DNA of 64,000 bases from Branchiostoma floridae (lineage: Eukaryota > Chordata > Leptocardii > Amphioxiformes > Branchiostomatidae): positions 18,070,684-18,134,683 of the forward strand of contig NC_049989.1 of the NCBI RefSeq assembly GCF_000003815.2, given 5' to 3'. Positions 32,301-44,600 of the stretch are shown in pieces. The translations under genes were made by a program, and so were the position numbers. Numbering within the stretch: the first letter of the stretch is position 1; every line of letters begins with the position of its first letter. The notes beneath the pieces are model-generated. The model did no database searches. It was given only the letters and a program-made list of their open reading frames with translations, and was not told the origin of the DNA.

Positions 32301-35300
32301 TGTGAGTTGCTCTTTTATCTTTTCACAATTCAGGTAGTGGAGTTGGCCACACTAGATGGGTTGAAGACACCGCTAGAGAAACTGTCCTGCTTGAAAAGAA
32401 CCTTGGTACGTGCAGCTGGTGGTACCTCTTCTGTTTGTCTTTATTTTTCATATAATGCTAGTCACATTTACATTCAACTGACAGGATGTTGAGGTTACAG
32501 TAGATAGTGAGTAATCAATCATCCTTGTGTGACAACTGATAGACTTTCCAGGGGTCATGGGGTCAATAGAAGAGCCTACAAGTTAATGGAGAAGCATTGA
32601 TCTGTCTATGTATTTGCAGTTTGTATGTTTTCCATATTGTAGCCACGTTTGCATAGAGTTACAGAAAATGATCAATGGACACATGTACTGTTAATCAAGA
32701 CCTTCTTTGCATAATCAATGAACTACTATGAAACAAGACATACAAGTAGCCTTCATAGCAGGCTCTCTGGGGCCTTTTTCCTTCTTTTCTTGGCTCATAA
32801 TACAGTTTTGCTGGTCACAGTCTAGATCTTTCACGGAAGTGTGAGCTCTTCTAACCCTTGTTTTTGCTGTGTTGTGTTCAGGACAGTGTGAATGAAGAAG
32901 TGAACTCCCACCTGAGAGAGAACCAGGACCCGACCAGCGATGACTTACCCTGCCTGGTGTCAGATGACCTCATTCTGCTACTGGTACTCTTTTACATCAT
33001 TGTGGATATATTGTAACAGCACCACCAACTGACGATGCCAAACAGGATTGAACCTTTTGGCGTAATTGGTTGCATTAAGTTGCTGGTGTTGTGATCCCGG
33101 ATTCGGCTTGTGTTTGATTCCCGGGAGCCAGGATATTGTTTTGTCTGTTTCTGCTCCTTTTTTGACAGTATTACAGTTTTGTATATGAATGTAGAATGCA
33201 TGTACATGTTGCAAGGTGGTCTTGTGGTTGGGATTGTTAACTTGTTAAGATTGTTAAGATTTAAATCCCTAGCAGGTCCCAATGTTGGGCCTTTGGGAAA
33301 GGCGACTCATGTGAAAATGAGGACCTGTAAGATGGCTAGAAATGCAGTATTCATTTTGATTGAGAATCACATCACACTCTGTTACATATGAAATAAACCT
33401 CAGTATACATTTTTATCAATTGATGGCATTTCAGCACCAAGGAGAGAAATTCAATGTTCTGTCACTTGGGAGAAACAAACTTCTATAATTTAGGAAGACC
33501 ACCTTCCTTTGGTAGAGGTTAAGTTGCACATCAAATATCCCACAAAACTTGCAGAAAAGGGTAGTCGCCCATCCCTGTGTGAGTGGATCAGACCTTACAC
33601 GTATATTCAGTGGACCTATACTGTTCAAACTAATGCATGATGCCTTAGTGCATGTGAAGTAACTAGGATGATACCCAGGCTTTTTATATAATATGGTAAA
33701 ATCATCTGATATTTCACTATCTGATATTTCAATATCTGAAGTGAATTATAAAAAATACTTATTGAATCAAACACGCTGTACTTTCTTTTTCTTAGTCGAA
33801 TTTCACACAGAATGTCCCTTTCAGAGCTGAAGATCCCATATTGTTAAGTCATTAGTTACATAAGGGAAAAGTATCTCCTTTGTATTTGAATGATGTCTGT
33901 GTTCCCAGGTCCCAGTCCTTGTCCAGGCCAGGTGTCTTCACCTCCCCAGTAACATATTCTACATCGAGAACTTACAGTGGTCACTGTCTTCCAAAGATGA
34001 CCTTGGGTAAGACAACCTGTTTTTAACTTTAAGATGTTGGTAGATAATTTTTCTTTTATATCATACCGTATTTTACAGCACAGCCTGGGGCTCAGAGCGA
34101 TTTGAACTTGCTTGAGTGCGCCACTGTTGAAAATTCAAAGGACTGTTTCGTTCCTTCGTCCGGTTCTATTGTTCAAAGTTGATGAAGTTGTTGACGCTAT
34201 TTTAGGTTTGGTGCACCAGCAGACCTGATGAATTTTGAGCCCTGTGTCTGTGAACTAGTTTTATTTGGACCATATAAAATGAAGAACTTGCATGACAATT
34301 GTACATGGTACAATGTATGGCAACAACTGTTACAAAACGTACAAAATAGAGGTATAAGATAAAGCTTAATAACCTAGTTAACATAACAATAAGGGCTAAC
34401 ATAATTTTTTGATATATTATTTGAATGGAGTATATATAACACCAGCAACAGTAGTTACAAAACATTTTTCACTGATCCAGACATGTTGTCCCATCAGTTT
34501 CAGTCTTGTGACCTTCCAGGCCTCCATGGAGTACATGATGAGTGCAGACTTCAGCCACCTCAGGGCCACCATGAGCCCCACACAGAAGAACAACGAGGTA
34601 GTCTGGATTTATCATAAGTTTCTTAACAATAACATATCACTATTTGTGGTTCCAAATGGGCAAGTGGATAGCCATGTACATGTAGACATGAGAGTGCAGA
34701 CTTCAGCCACCTCAGGGCCACCATGAGACCCACACAGAAAATCAACGAGGTACATGTAGTCTGGATTTATTTAAAGTTTCTTAATTGAGTCCTAAACTCC
34801 ACAAGAGATTATTTTCCAATAGATACTAAAGGGAGTAAAACATGCATGCTACTTCACATTATATGATAAAAGTACCCACTAGTGTTGCGCGTATAAAAAA
34901 CCATTCAGTATTGTACTGAACTCCCCCTCTTAAATTATTAAATTAAGTAAGAAAAGCCCATGGCTGACATGGCCTGACAAAAGTTTAACATCTTGTAAAA
35001 AATTGGCCGTCTTGGTGTGCACATCGCCCCTCATATACGCCAAAAATATTCATGATGAAGGAAGTGTCTATATGTATAGGAAATGCATAGGTAGGGTCTG
35101 CATGGGTTTAGTGAGTTTTACAGACAAACCTCGTGTAATTCACCACAACTGAAATTCTGCAGAAATGTTGCTGAATGTGAACATGCTTTTCTACCACTCT
35201 CCTTTTCTATTCCTTACCATAGATTGCCTGTAACTTCCCTCCCACAGATCTCCATCCCCGAGCTGATGCAGGCTGCCCAGCACATGACCCTCCAGCCCAG

Positions 35301-37277
35301 CCCAGGGGAGCGGGTGGGGAGGGGGGCGGGGGCAGAGGCGGACCCCCCGGGGAAGATGACGTCATTTGACAAGAGGCTGGAGAGCATTACCAGGATGATG
35401 GAGAGGAGTTCACAGGAGGTGGAAAAGTTCTTCCATTCTTTTGTACATTTTGGGACTGTTTATTTGCAAGTTCGTGCCCGAGGGCTAATTGCAAGTACAT
35501 GGTATACACATAGTGACAATGGACAATCATAAACAATATTCTAATCTAATACTAGTGTTGCCTATTTCTAAACAGGTTGGGTTTGACTTCTTTTTTGGAA
35601 GCAGAGGGAGACAAAAAGCCCCACATTTTCTAAAATTTGTGGGTTCTGCGATTTCAAGAGAAAAGTGGCTTTCTGTTCGTCTGTCAATGTGGGGAAGTTG
35701 AGATCATACTTTGTGACTTCTCTAAACAGAGTGATTCTTTCGGTTTCGTTGAATGAACATTTGGAAATGAAATGTGTTTCGTCTCCCACTGCTTTAGATG
35801 TACAATATTATATCGTATATTGTACTCCGTGTCAATTCTTATGGCATGGAAGTTCATCTGAGTTGCCATACAAACATACATGTTTGCCAAATTACATTGT
35901 GTATTCCCAACATTACGTAAGACTTTTTTTAAAAGGATGTAAGGATAAAGTTGAACTGAGTCATTTTTTCTTTCCACAGCTGGCAGCTGCTCCTATGCCA
36001 CTGAAGTCCATCACAGGTGAGTTGGGCCACATTGGTTTGATTATATGGATGACGTCGTCTGTACCCCCCCAAAACTGTTGTAAGCATTTGAAAGACAAAT
36101 GAATTTCCTTCAATATGAAATCTAAGTTGTCAGGAAGGTTGAACAAATGACTGAATACACAGAGTATAGTATACTAAACAATAGATTTTTTATTTTTGTT
36201 CTTGCACATCTTCTTCTTTGACTTTGGAAGACTTCAATCGGGGCTTGAGGTTTCAAGGTAGCAGTGGAACAAGTTTTTTCTGTGTTTCAAGTTTTTTGTT
36301 GAAACATTTCTAGAGTTCAGTACTAATACATTGGAAATACATATTTGTGGTGTCATGAGTAGTAGAAGTAGTAGTAGTATCCAGTATTTGATTATACTGC
36401 TGCTGGGGTTCATGGCACAAGGGTAAGCAGCAGTCAGCTAGTCTTCACACCGCGCTTCCATGCAGCTCTGCCCAGCAGGCTCACCATTGTTAGACCACAC
36501 ATTTTGATGTCTCTCCTGACACATTCCATCCAGGATTTCCTTGGTCTCCTGTGACCTCTGTTGCCTGACAATTTCAGTCACTAGATATTCTTACATGTCC
36601 GTACCACCTGAGACGGTGAGACTGCAACACTGAGTTGATAGGTAAAGATAAAGAAAAAGATAATACCAGTATAATAAAATTGTAAGATTTACAGTATGAT
36701 GAATCTTCCTGTCAGGAGAGACTGGTGACCAGCAGAGACAGGGAGGCAGCCGGGGTGAACAGGTTCCTGATGTCATTCCTGTCAGGAAGGCGGACAACTC
36801 TGGGCTAGGGTAAGGACAGCCATTCATGCTACTGTTTTATTTGGAAAATGGGGTCCCTCTCTGTAATTTACGGGATATCTTATGCATTTTTGGATGTCAC
36901 CCCTACAAAGACGTGTGGACTCCGAGGAAGAGCATAGAAGCTGAACACACTACACTACCAGTGGACTAGTACCCTGCTGTAGTGCTTGCACCTATGTGTG
37001 GCCCAGGGCTTATATTCGAAACGGAGATCGGCGCTGGGCCCATTGCATGCATCTTCTGATCAGGGAGGTTGACCCCCTGTTCCGATGTGCATGTATGGGC
37101 AACTTAAGCTTAACCATAAAGTACATCTGTACATCACATCTTACTTTTAACCAAGTAAATAACCCTGCCATGTACGATATGTAGCTAACCCTTTAAACAA
37201 ATTTTTCTCTTCTCCACAGGGACTTTCTGTCATCATTGCAGGATGATTTTGGATATTCATATGGGAAGCAGACATAA
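26373..37277 (+). CDS. VPS9-domain protein resembling the N-terminal half of ANKRD27/VARP, 518 aa, 19 exons
   Basis: Exons: 26373-26423, 27299-27404, 27934-27970, 28355-28428, 28695-28750, 28977-29036, 29176-29237, 29491-29530, 29928-30044, 30421-30482, 31661-31820, 32334-32405, 32882-32983, 33909-34006, 34498-34597, 35248-35418, 35980-36016, 36716-36809, 37220-37277 (TAA). All junctions are GT-AG and phases close to 1557 nt. VPS9 domains are guanine-nucleotide exchange factors for Rab5-type GTPases (Rab21/Rab5 for VARP) on early endosomes. The N-terminus (NPFFQALQ, then FVETHILRPSPFFQG, then VRILSEELAYNE) aligns in order with VARP. The VPS9 core lies at about residues 230-395, with SDDLILLLVPVLVQ, LPSNIFYIENL and LGFSLVTFQASMEYM. 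After it come only a Gly/Pro-rich linker and a short tail DFLSSLQDDFGYSYG; VARP's ankyrin repeats are missing. Exon 11 has five decayed upstream copies. Confidence 0.85.
27421..27695. mobile_element. Fold-back element, ATATGCCAAAAAGC ends
   Basis: Left arm ATATGCCAAAAAGCTGTTAC..GGAAACAGTCAGACGTTT is mirrored at 27630-27695 (AAACGTCTGACCGTTTCC..GCTTTTTGGCATAT). The inner hairpin is GATCTGGGAGAAAGTCACTC / CTCCCAGATC. It lies in the intron after the second exon of the VPS9 gene, starting 17 bp past the donor. Confidence 0.9.
30840..31820 (+). repeat. 161-bp tandem array of the VPS9-gene exon 11 acceptor region (six copies, last one functional)
   Basis: The acceptor-plus-exon start (CTTACAG then TTACGTAGTTGG..) recurs at 30856, 31017, 31178, 31339, 31500 and 31661, exactly 161 bp apart each time. 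Every unit has an intron end, 90-100 bp of exon sequence (TGGCAGGCGGTGTGTCAGCA.. to AAACTGGAGGAG) and a spacer GATAAAAACTTGTTTGAACA. Only the sixth continues into complete exon sequence and a donor (31821 GTAAGT). Unit 2 has an in-frame TAG in the exon (31048-31050). Because 161 is not a multiple of three, entering at any earlier acceptor runs into the TAG of the next unit's TACGTAGTT / TATGTAGTT. Units 3-5 are nearly identical. Confidence 0.95.
34690..34775 (+). repeat. Decayed copy of the 3' end of VPS9-gene exon 34498-34597
   Basis: AGTGCAGACTTCAGCCACCT at 34541 recurs at 34693 (offset 152 bp) with GGGCCACCATGAG..CACACAGAA and a donor-like CAACGAGGTAC, then GTAGTCTGGATTTAT as in the true intron start. 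No acceptor with the exon start is present. Confidence 0.88.
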
Positions 37278-37373
37278 TGTTCCATGGATGCACAGCATGA
37301 CCATAACCATGTTATCATCAGATCAAAGCACATATCCCTTTCTAGACAAACTAGATTTGAGATCTTATAATAA

Positions 37374-37689
37374 GGTTCTTTTGGCACAACCAGGGAGTAC
37401 TGTAAATGCATTTAAGTTCGCGGGGATTTAATTTTGCGGTAGCGGAAAAATGGAGCTTTCGCGGTGGTTTTAACTTCTCGGTAGCGCCACAGACTGTAGC
37501 CACATAATATAACAGATAAATGTTTGCGGTGGTTCTAAGTTCGCGGTGAAGTGGCCACCGTGAAAACCGTGAACATAAATCCGGATCCACCGCGAACATT
37601 TCTGCATTTACAGTACTTACTTCCAACGTTCCAGTGTCAGACACCGAAACAATGGAAGTAAGTGCTCCCTGGTTGTGCCTAAAGAACCT
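37374..37689. mobile_element. Outer fold-back element (GGTTCTTTTGGCACAACCAG) interrupted by another MITE
   Basis: AAGGTTCTTTTGGCACAACC..AGGGAGTAC on the left is mirrored by AGTGCTCCCTGG..TTGTGCCTAAAGAACCT on the right. The space between is filled by the GTAAATGCATTTAAG element at 37398-37615. The nesting shows the order of insertion. It lies about 100 bp past the VPS9-gene stop, probably in the 3' UTR. Confidence 0.8.
37398..37615. mobile_element. GTAAATGCATTTAAG fold-back element (copy 2, nested)
   Basis: Starts TACTGTAAATGCATTTAAGT and ends TTCTGCATTTACAGTA, with the same interior as the copies at 16291 and 60769 (GCGGTAGCGCCACAGACTGT, AAGTGGCCACCG). Confidence 0.9.
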
Positions 37690-37956
37690 AAATATATGAA
37701 TAATTGCCAACCTGATGAAGTTATTTATGGATGTTAGATTTGAATTCTAGTCACACAAATGACTTTTGTGTGCATATAGATCTACTTTAATATTGACTTC
37801 GTTTTCATAAGAAAGATATGAAATGGTTAGAGCAGCTGTAATGTATGCAAGAGTACTGTCAATGTTCATTTGATGTCTACTGATAAGTACATGTATTTAA
37901 AAAGTAGGGACCATTCTTAGCTAGAATATTTTATGTGATGAAAGCACACTTAGTAC

Positions 37957-38053
37957 ATTAAGCCTCTATTCATGTAATTGCAGTACATAAACTTGCATTT
38001 TAATCTATTTTATTCAAGCAAACCTGTTGGTGCTTAACTCTATTTGCAGTTTA
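37957..38053. repeat. Dispersed repeat shared with 43553-43641
   Basis: ACATAAACTTGCATTTTAAT and TGTTGGTGCTTAACTCTATT followed by TGCAGTTTA occur in the same order at about 43571-43640. About 90 bp; function and class unknown. Confidence 0.75.
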
Positions 38054-38056
38054 CTA

Positions 38057-38427
38057 AGGCCACACCAATTTAATTTCTTGGTTCACGGATTCGCTCGCTC
38101 CGATTTTTTGGAAAAAAAAATAAAAATAAAAATTACCAATCAGCAAATTTTCACCATTAATGAAACCATTCACCAACTTCCTGGTGTAGCAAATTGGCCT
38201 TTATATCATAAGCTCCTTAAAATCAACAAACAAGTGCTGTTATTGTACAGTAATAGTGGTTTTGTACTTTTTTCAAGCAGAAAACTTTTTATTCTTTATA
38301 TTTTTGATTAGCCCTTACCTTTACCCCAACCATTTTACAATTTTTATTTTTATTTTTATTTCGCCCTTTCGCTCCATATTTTTTATGAAAAAATCCGTGA
38401 ACCAAGAAATTAAATTGGTGTGGCCTA
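38057..38427. mobile_element. MITE with AGGCCACACCAATTTAATTT ends (about 370 bp)
   Basis: The left terminus AGGCCACACCAATTTAATTT and TCTTGGTTCACGGATT are exactly mirrored by AATCCGTGAACCAAGA and AATTAAATTGGTGTGGCCT. Related single termini occur at about 6062, 6695, 30770-30805 and 51440-51470, so this family is widespread here. Confidence 0.92.
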
Positions 38428-39829
38428 AAGTTGACATATTTATCTATATAATAATATGCTATTACTTATTAATAAATATCATGTTTAAAGCTATAAGATT
38501 TATTTATCATAGACAGTACAATAATATGATGTGTTTGCTGCTACATATTGTAATATATGCTAAGATATGCATTTCATTTGCTCCGTAGATATTTGAATTG
38601 TCATGTTTAAGATAGTGCATGTATGGGCACAATACAATAACATTGCATGTATAGTACTTATAAAGTGTTGACATGTTTGTGAAGTGTTTTAAGTTCAAAG
38701 TTGAAACAATTCTCAAATGCAGTAGAAATACATTGGAAACAAATATTCTCAGTGTATTTGTGGTGGAGAGATCACACTAAAAACAAAATCACTGGGAGCA
38801 TGTCAAGATTTGGAATATTTAGTAAGCTAAATTTTAGTTAGTGGTAGATAGCAGGAGGGATGGTAGGATATGTAATTCAGCACCAAGGACAAAGGACACA
38901 TACTCTCTGTGATCACAACTTTTGAAGGCCCAAACAAAACAGATTGAAACTGTAGACAACTTTGGGCAAATGGATGTAACTTTTTGCCTATACTTACACT
39001 TGGACACTTGGATAATTTATTTACAAATTAGATGAAATTTAAACAACTGATATTACAGACTATAATACCATTACCTATTTGCATACATAGGAAGTTCCTG
39101 TCTGAACTTTCAGTTGCTTGCTAAATGAATGTCCTGTGGCAGACTGTTCATATAGACATGAATATACTATATATATTAGATGAATAAATCTGATACATAC
39201 TTACATATAAGATATTTTGTCAAAAACACTCATGTTGCACAATGGTCATAATTATAACACATGTACCTTAAGTAAATGACATTTTTCCATCTCATCTATC
39301 CTTCTTGGTTAAGCTTATTTTCAGTCATGTGGACTAGCAACAGCTGCAGAGCCTGGCTGTGTTGGATTTTTAAAAACAGTTTTGGGAGTGTGAAGAGGCA
39401 TTTCACCTTTAATGTTAAACATAGCCTTGGGGATGTTGGCATTTCTGTAAAGGTGTAATTTGCTTCAAGGACAAAAAGTCTATCGAGGTTATTTGAGGTA
39501 AAGCCTTGTTTTCAAGAGCGGTCTCAAAAACATGTCAGAGCAGCAAAATAGTGACTGTACCATATACTATGAAAATTCCTATAGTCATTATGGCAAATAT
39601 ACGTACAAATGCGCCCAAATGACAAAGTTTTACAATCACTGTTCTTCCAAAGTTGTATACAGACATACCTGGCAAAAAACACTATTGGCTGATGAGCCTT
39701 TTTGTCCTGGCTGTTAAGTTACTTTTTTAAGGCATCCTTCTTGGAAGATTTTGACAAAATCCCCCTGCAGTTCCAGAGCAAATTACGATATGAAGCGGTT
39801 ATCTCTCTCTGTCAGTCAGTCTATACAGA
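38428..39829. other. Intergenic stretch between the VPS9 gene and the sulfotransferase gene
   Basis: AT-rich; no gene seen. An AATAAA at about 39182 could be a distal polyadenylation site for the plus-strand gene, but nothing ties it to a transcript. Confidence 0.4.
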
Positions 39830-42492
39830 CTATGACACTACGCAAAAAGAAATTAAGCGGCAGAGGAGACTACAATACAAAAATGTACAAATTGAGGAGG
39901 TTATATCATACAAACAACAGCAAACCGTTAATGTTTCCTTACAACATGGTGCCAGGAAAGATGACGTCAGGGCCCGGTATGTCCCTGCCTGGCTGTCCTT
40001 GACGAACGACTTCTTCATATTCTCCGCTTCTTCTCCATCTTCGCCAGGATTCCACTTCAGCCCGAGCCTCTTCAGTAGCAACCGCAGTGTCTTCTCTTTC
40101 CCTCTCGCCAAGGCGCTGTAGTAAAGCAGGCAGTGGAAGAAGTACTCTGGGTGCATCTTCTGTAACTCCAGAGCACGCTGCATCGTGCCAACCCACACGG
40201 TCACCGCGTAAGACCCAGTGCTTCCATCAGAATGATCGGAGAATTTGGGTCCGTCTCCGAAACTTCGGAAGTAGTCGGGTACCATCGGTGCCCACCTCCA
40301 CAAGCCGAGCCGTCTCAGTCCTCTCAGGAGGGAATATACAACATTGCTTTTGAACCACAATCTTATCCACGATTCAAAGCACTCCATTCCGTTCCTATAC
40401 AGGAATATGTTCTTTGCAGACGGAAAGGCGCGGTACATCAAGTCTCCGATCAGCAGAACATCAAATTTCAGCTTGTACACGATAACATCCCGGTGACGAG
40501 GGTCTGCCGTCATGAGGTGGTAATTCAGCAGGGTGACGACATTCGTTAAGAGCTTCACCATGTCGTCCTCGTCTAGATCTGACACGACATCCGAGCGCGC
40601 CGCGGGGTTGGGAGAGACATCTTTGGCACGTCTGGACCGGAGCACTGCCATGTTAATGATGGAGAATACCTCGGGTTCGTTGACTGCTTGAGCAACTGAA
40701 GTGGCATCGGCTGCTCGTGTGAGGAGGGTGGAACCACATCTTCCTGTGAGAAAATACGGAATTATGTTGACCGGTTTGTTTAGAAGTCCAGCTATTATTT
40801 GGGGGTTAGGAATTGATATTATGATAATTGAAAAATAGTAATGTTTGCTTGGAAAGACAGAGTGAAGTTGATAGTCCAGGAAGAGAAACATAAAAAATCG
40901 TCTCTTAGCCCCTGTACATAATTAGCTCAACGCAAAAAATGATAGCTTGATGTCACACGGTCAATTTTAGGTATGATGTTCTATGATCCAAGTGGGACAT
41001 CATGGTTCTGTATCTGTATCTACGAGTATATAGCCGGCATAACCGCCCTTCGGCGTAACACGCCAGGTAGGACACTTAGTGCTAATTTATGCAAATTAGG
41101 CAAATATGGCCCGAATAGCAAGACATTTCTGTAGGTGCAGCATTAGGCCAGTTTATAACGCTACATAATAACCGTACTCACTTCATTATCACAAACATCT
41201 TTATTCATTCGAAGACTGTACAACACTATTTGTTGGTCAAAGTCGACAGCAGTCTTACCTGTATTGTAGACGAATACATTCTGCACATGCGCCACCTTAT
41301 GACGAATGGCATCTGCAACATCTTGGAGATGTGAAAACGGAATGGAGAGTACCTCAGAGGCGCTCCTTCTTTGAGCCTGTTGGGAAAGAAGATATATTTT
41401 TTTTGGTATTTACATAGCCGCCCGAACGAGTTCCCGTCATTAAAGCAAAAAAGGTACGCTTCATCAAAAGTCAACTTCCCCGAGGCTACAATTAGTTCTG
41501 ACCCGGTTACATAAGGTTCACAGTTCAAATGTCTACCAAATTCCAAATCATTTTGACGTTTACTTTGCTGGTGACACCCTGTAACATGGAAACATTGACA
41601 ATTGCGCTGCGACCTGAGGTGTGCAGGTCAACTTGTGTCTGCTGAAAGTCAGTCCTCTTTCAAGTTCAAGTTCAAGGGAATTCCTCATCAAACATTTGAC
41701 AATGTCTCGTAGATTCCATGAAAAACTTGATCAACTCACACATCTCTGATCACAGTTCACCCTTCTTTTTCACTCCACTTTATACTTCAGTTGTCGAAAG
41801 GACGTTGACTTGAAAGTATGTTTTGTAATGAACACAATGATTTGAAATTTGGTAACGTTACATATTGACAAATGACTTCGCACTACATAATTGTGCCCCG
41901 ATATCAGGCTGAGTTCTGCACCTTATTTCTGAGTGAGGCCGAGACCAAATATATCTCCCGCCGTATGCGTGCACATGCCACATGGAAGGCCAAAACAGAC
42001 AGCCAAGTTAGAAAGGCTGAATATTTGTACCTCACGAAAGAACGGGTGAACTTTAAGATCAGTTCCGTCCACTGGTCTCACCAACACTACCGACTCTTGT
42101 TCCCAGTCGATGCTGTACACAGAAAACTCGTTCCCGCGGCTTGTGAAGAACCCCACCACGTCGTTCACCGGTTCCATGTTTTCCAGGGGCACGAAATCGT
42201 CCAGAGAGTTTAGCGCTAACTGGATTTTTCTCTTCTTCGGACGAACCCTCCTCGTGTAAGACAGGAATTGCTTCTCCTACATTTAAAGAACAAAGGACAA
42301 TATGATTATATGAATAATTGAGGTTTAAAGATAAAAAAAACATTCACGTTTGTGCTATAGAAAGAAGATACGAACCTTCGGCCAAGGTGACTGAACTGTC
42401 CGTGTCGTCAGGTAGTAGGCGCCGGCAGCAACTCCGACCACGGTTGCGGCAGTCATTCCCTGCATGACGCTGGCCGTCAACTGTTCTGTCAT
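39830..42492 (-). CDS. Membrane-anchored sulfotransferase, 464 aa, four exons
   Basis: Exons on the minus strand: 42492-42376, 42276-42031, 41376-41259 and 40743-39830 (stop TAG). PAPS-dependent sulfotransferases move sulfate to sugar or other acceptors, the anchored ones in the Golgi. Residues 12-28 (GMTAATVVGVAAGAYYL region) form a single N-terminal hydrophobic segment, as in type II Golgi enzymes. Residues 158-167 (YNTGRCGSTL) match the 5'-phosphosulfate-binding loop, and YRNGMECFESW (276-286) the 3'-phosphate site with Arg277 and Ser285 at canonical spacing. The loop is split by the exon 3/4 junction after the Gly first base. The first donor reads GTTCGT, which is weak; a better GTATCT four bases on breaks the frame, so GTTCGT is preferred. 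The acceptor substrate and subfamily are unknown. The last about 45 residues are Cys-rich and may be a less conserved end. Confidence 0.85.
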
Positions 42493-44439
42493 GGCCGAAA
42501 AATACCCGAAATGCCGACAGTCGTGGATTGGCTACAACTAACAACGATCCTCTGAATCAGAAATTCTGAACAAAGTAGGTGTGTCCAAACCTTTTATCTG
42601 ATTTTTACTTTTGCCTACGCGCCATTCACTGACTGACCTTGCTTTGACGTCTCTGTAATTTTTCATCTAGCAAATATGCATAGCCAAGGGCTGTACACTG
42701 TACCGGTTCTTCTAATGTTTTGAACTTTTTTTTCACATGTACAAAATTAATGAAAGCTAATGATGTGTTAAGGATAGGTCTCTGTATGATTCTAGAATGA
42801 TGAAATACGGCAGGCTGCAGTTACGTTCTGCAGTGAGCTCTGCACTCGTTATCTGTTTTATTTCAATACTTTGTCGGTCTTGTCTCTTTAATGAGGTATT
42901 GTTGTGGAATGCGTCCCTTGTAGGCTGTTACCTGACGTAAGTAGCTGTATCTGTATTGTTAAACCAGTTTAAGCGCCCCTGGGTGTACTACACGACGCTT
43001 CACTAACTGGAGCTGAGGCTTTTACATCTTCTGTTGGTCAGGAAAAACTTTACTTAAGTTACTTTTTTGTCTTCAAATTCCATAGGCCTCCAGGTTTTTT
43101 AATAGGGGTCCATAGTGGTAGCCGTATGTTTCATAGAGATCAGACAGAGAAACTGGCTCTGTTAAGGTCATGTCAGGAAATAAGGTGTCCCAAGGTTACG
43201 TCTGAAGTGAAGGAAAGTCTGAAGTTAGGACACACCACATAACGTGCGTTTCATACAAACATCGCTAGAGTGCAGCTCCGCACGGTACCTTCTTGCTGCA
43301 TTTGCTTGACGCACGCAGCTAAGGCAGCAAAGATACTATTCTCATCTACACGGCCAACAAGTTGAATAATATATGTTTTTTGGACATCACAAGCAGGTTT
43401 ATTGTTCTGGATAATTTACCACATTACGTATTATCAATATCATTTCCCCCTCAACATCTCTAGGTAGCATTTGTTGCATAGGTGGATTTGTCTTAATTGA
43501 CAGCCCACAAGCAAAAATGACTCAAAGAAGATACGTACAGTTTGCACATTAAGTACATTAAGCTTCCAGTCAATAGTTGCAATACATAAACTTGCATTTT
43601 AATCTAAACTTGTTGGTGCTTAATTCTATTTGCAGTTTATCATTTTCTAAAACACCCCAAGCAGCCTGATATTTCATAATAAAGTAATGTATTTTATTAT
43701 CATCAAATTCATTTAATAGTTTTTTTTCCAAACATCTTCAGTTAGCATTTGTTATATACAGGTGGATTGCCCTAAATTGCCAACCCACAAGCAAAAGTAT
43801 ATCAAAGGCAAGAAGTTTAATTTGCAGCAACAAGTATAATGGCGTGTGTGGTCACAATCACGTCCATTCTGAAGCGTGTGCGTGCCATGCATTACTCAAG
43901 GTTTTCCTTCAACACGTAAATATCTTTCGCCTTTTACTAAAGATATCCGTGGAGGGGAACCGCTATTGAGCTAATCGAATTTTTCTCAGTCCTGCGTCAG
44001 CGGGACTATAAGAAACCAAAGTATGAAACACACACACTCTACATTCACCGATTAGGTTACAATTGCAAGCAATTACAAGTGCTAGTACCTTCACAATGGA
44101 CCAAGGAGGTTTTAAGTTCTCGAGCCAGGGAATGGAGTTGGCAGGAAGAGGGAGTTATATGGTCCCCGAAACAGAGGAGTATTGAATTGACCCTATCCAT
44201 AACAATACACCGCTCACCAAATGGGCGAAATAAAACATTTTACGTTACACATATTATAGTATGAAAGATACGACTTACTCTCTCTCCCAAGAGCTATCTA
44301 AAGATCATACCCAAAAGTGAAAGCAAGGGCGCCAGAAGGATCTTGGTTTATAGCTACAATAGACCCGCTAAGGAGGTCAACCTCCTTTACGGAAGTAACA
44401 AAACCTGTGCTGTGGTCACGGGGAATTTAAATGCCCCTC
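42493..44439. other. Intergenic region upstream of the sulfotransferase gene
   Basis: No gene seen. It includes a repeat shared with 37957-38053 (43553-43641) and a diverged local duplication in which ATTTGTTGCATAGGTGGATT at about 43468 recurs as ATTTGTTATATACAGGTGG near 43748 (offset about 280 bp). Confidence 0.45.
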
Positions 44440-44600
44440 TACCGTATCACGTGGGTGGGGATTCTATTTTTGTTTTTCCCGCGCTCTTGACATTTGGGTC
44501 ACAGGTCAACGACCGCCAAAACAATGACGTCATGTCATGGCGGAGGGTGCGAGATTTTGAATTGCTGTTCTGTCAAAACCCAGGCCGTTTTCTGCAAGTA
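44440..44600 (+). promoter_or_regulatory. Candidate promoter and first exon (CRE, E-box, donor)
   Basis: A CACGTG E-box at about 44449 and a perfect CRE palindrome TGACGTCA at 44525-44532 precede an open segment with an ATG at about 44533 (MSWRRVRDFELLFCQNPG..) that ends at a strong donor (CTGCAA, GTAAGT at 44599). This has the look of a CpG-type promoter plus first coding exon of a gene running right through the repeat-rich 20 kb. I cannot identify the protein, and other ATGs in the segment give other frames. Confidence 0.35.

Noticed and set aside
42059-42343. 94-codon minus-strand ORF overlapping sulfotransferase exon 2
   Set aside because: It is a shifted frame of the exon; only the phase-0 reading continues the sulfotransferase with its motifs in later exons.
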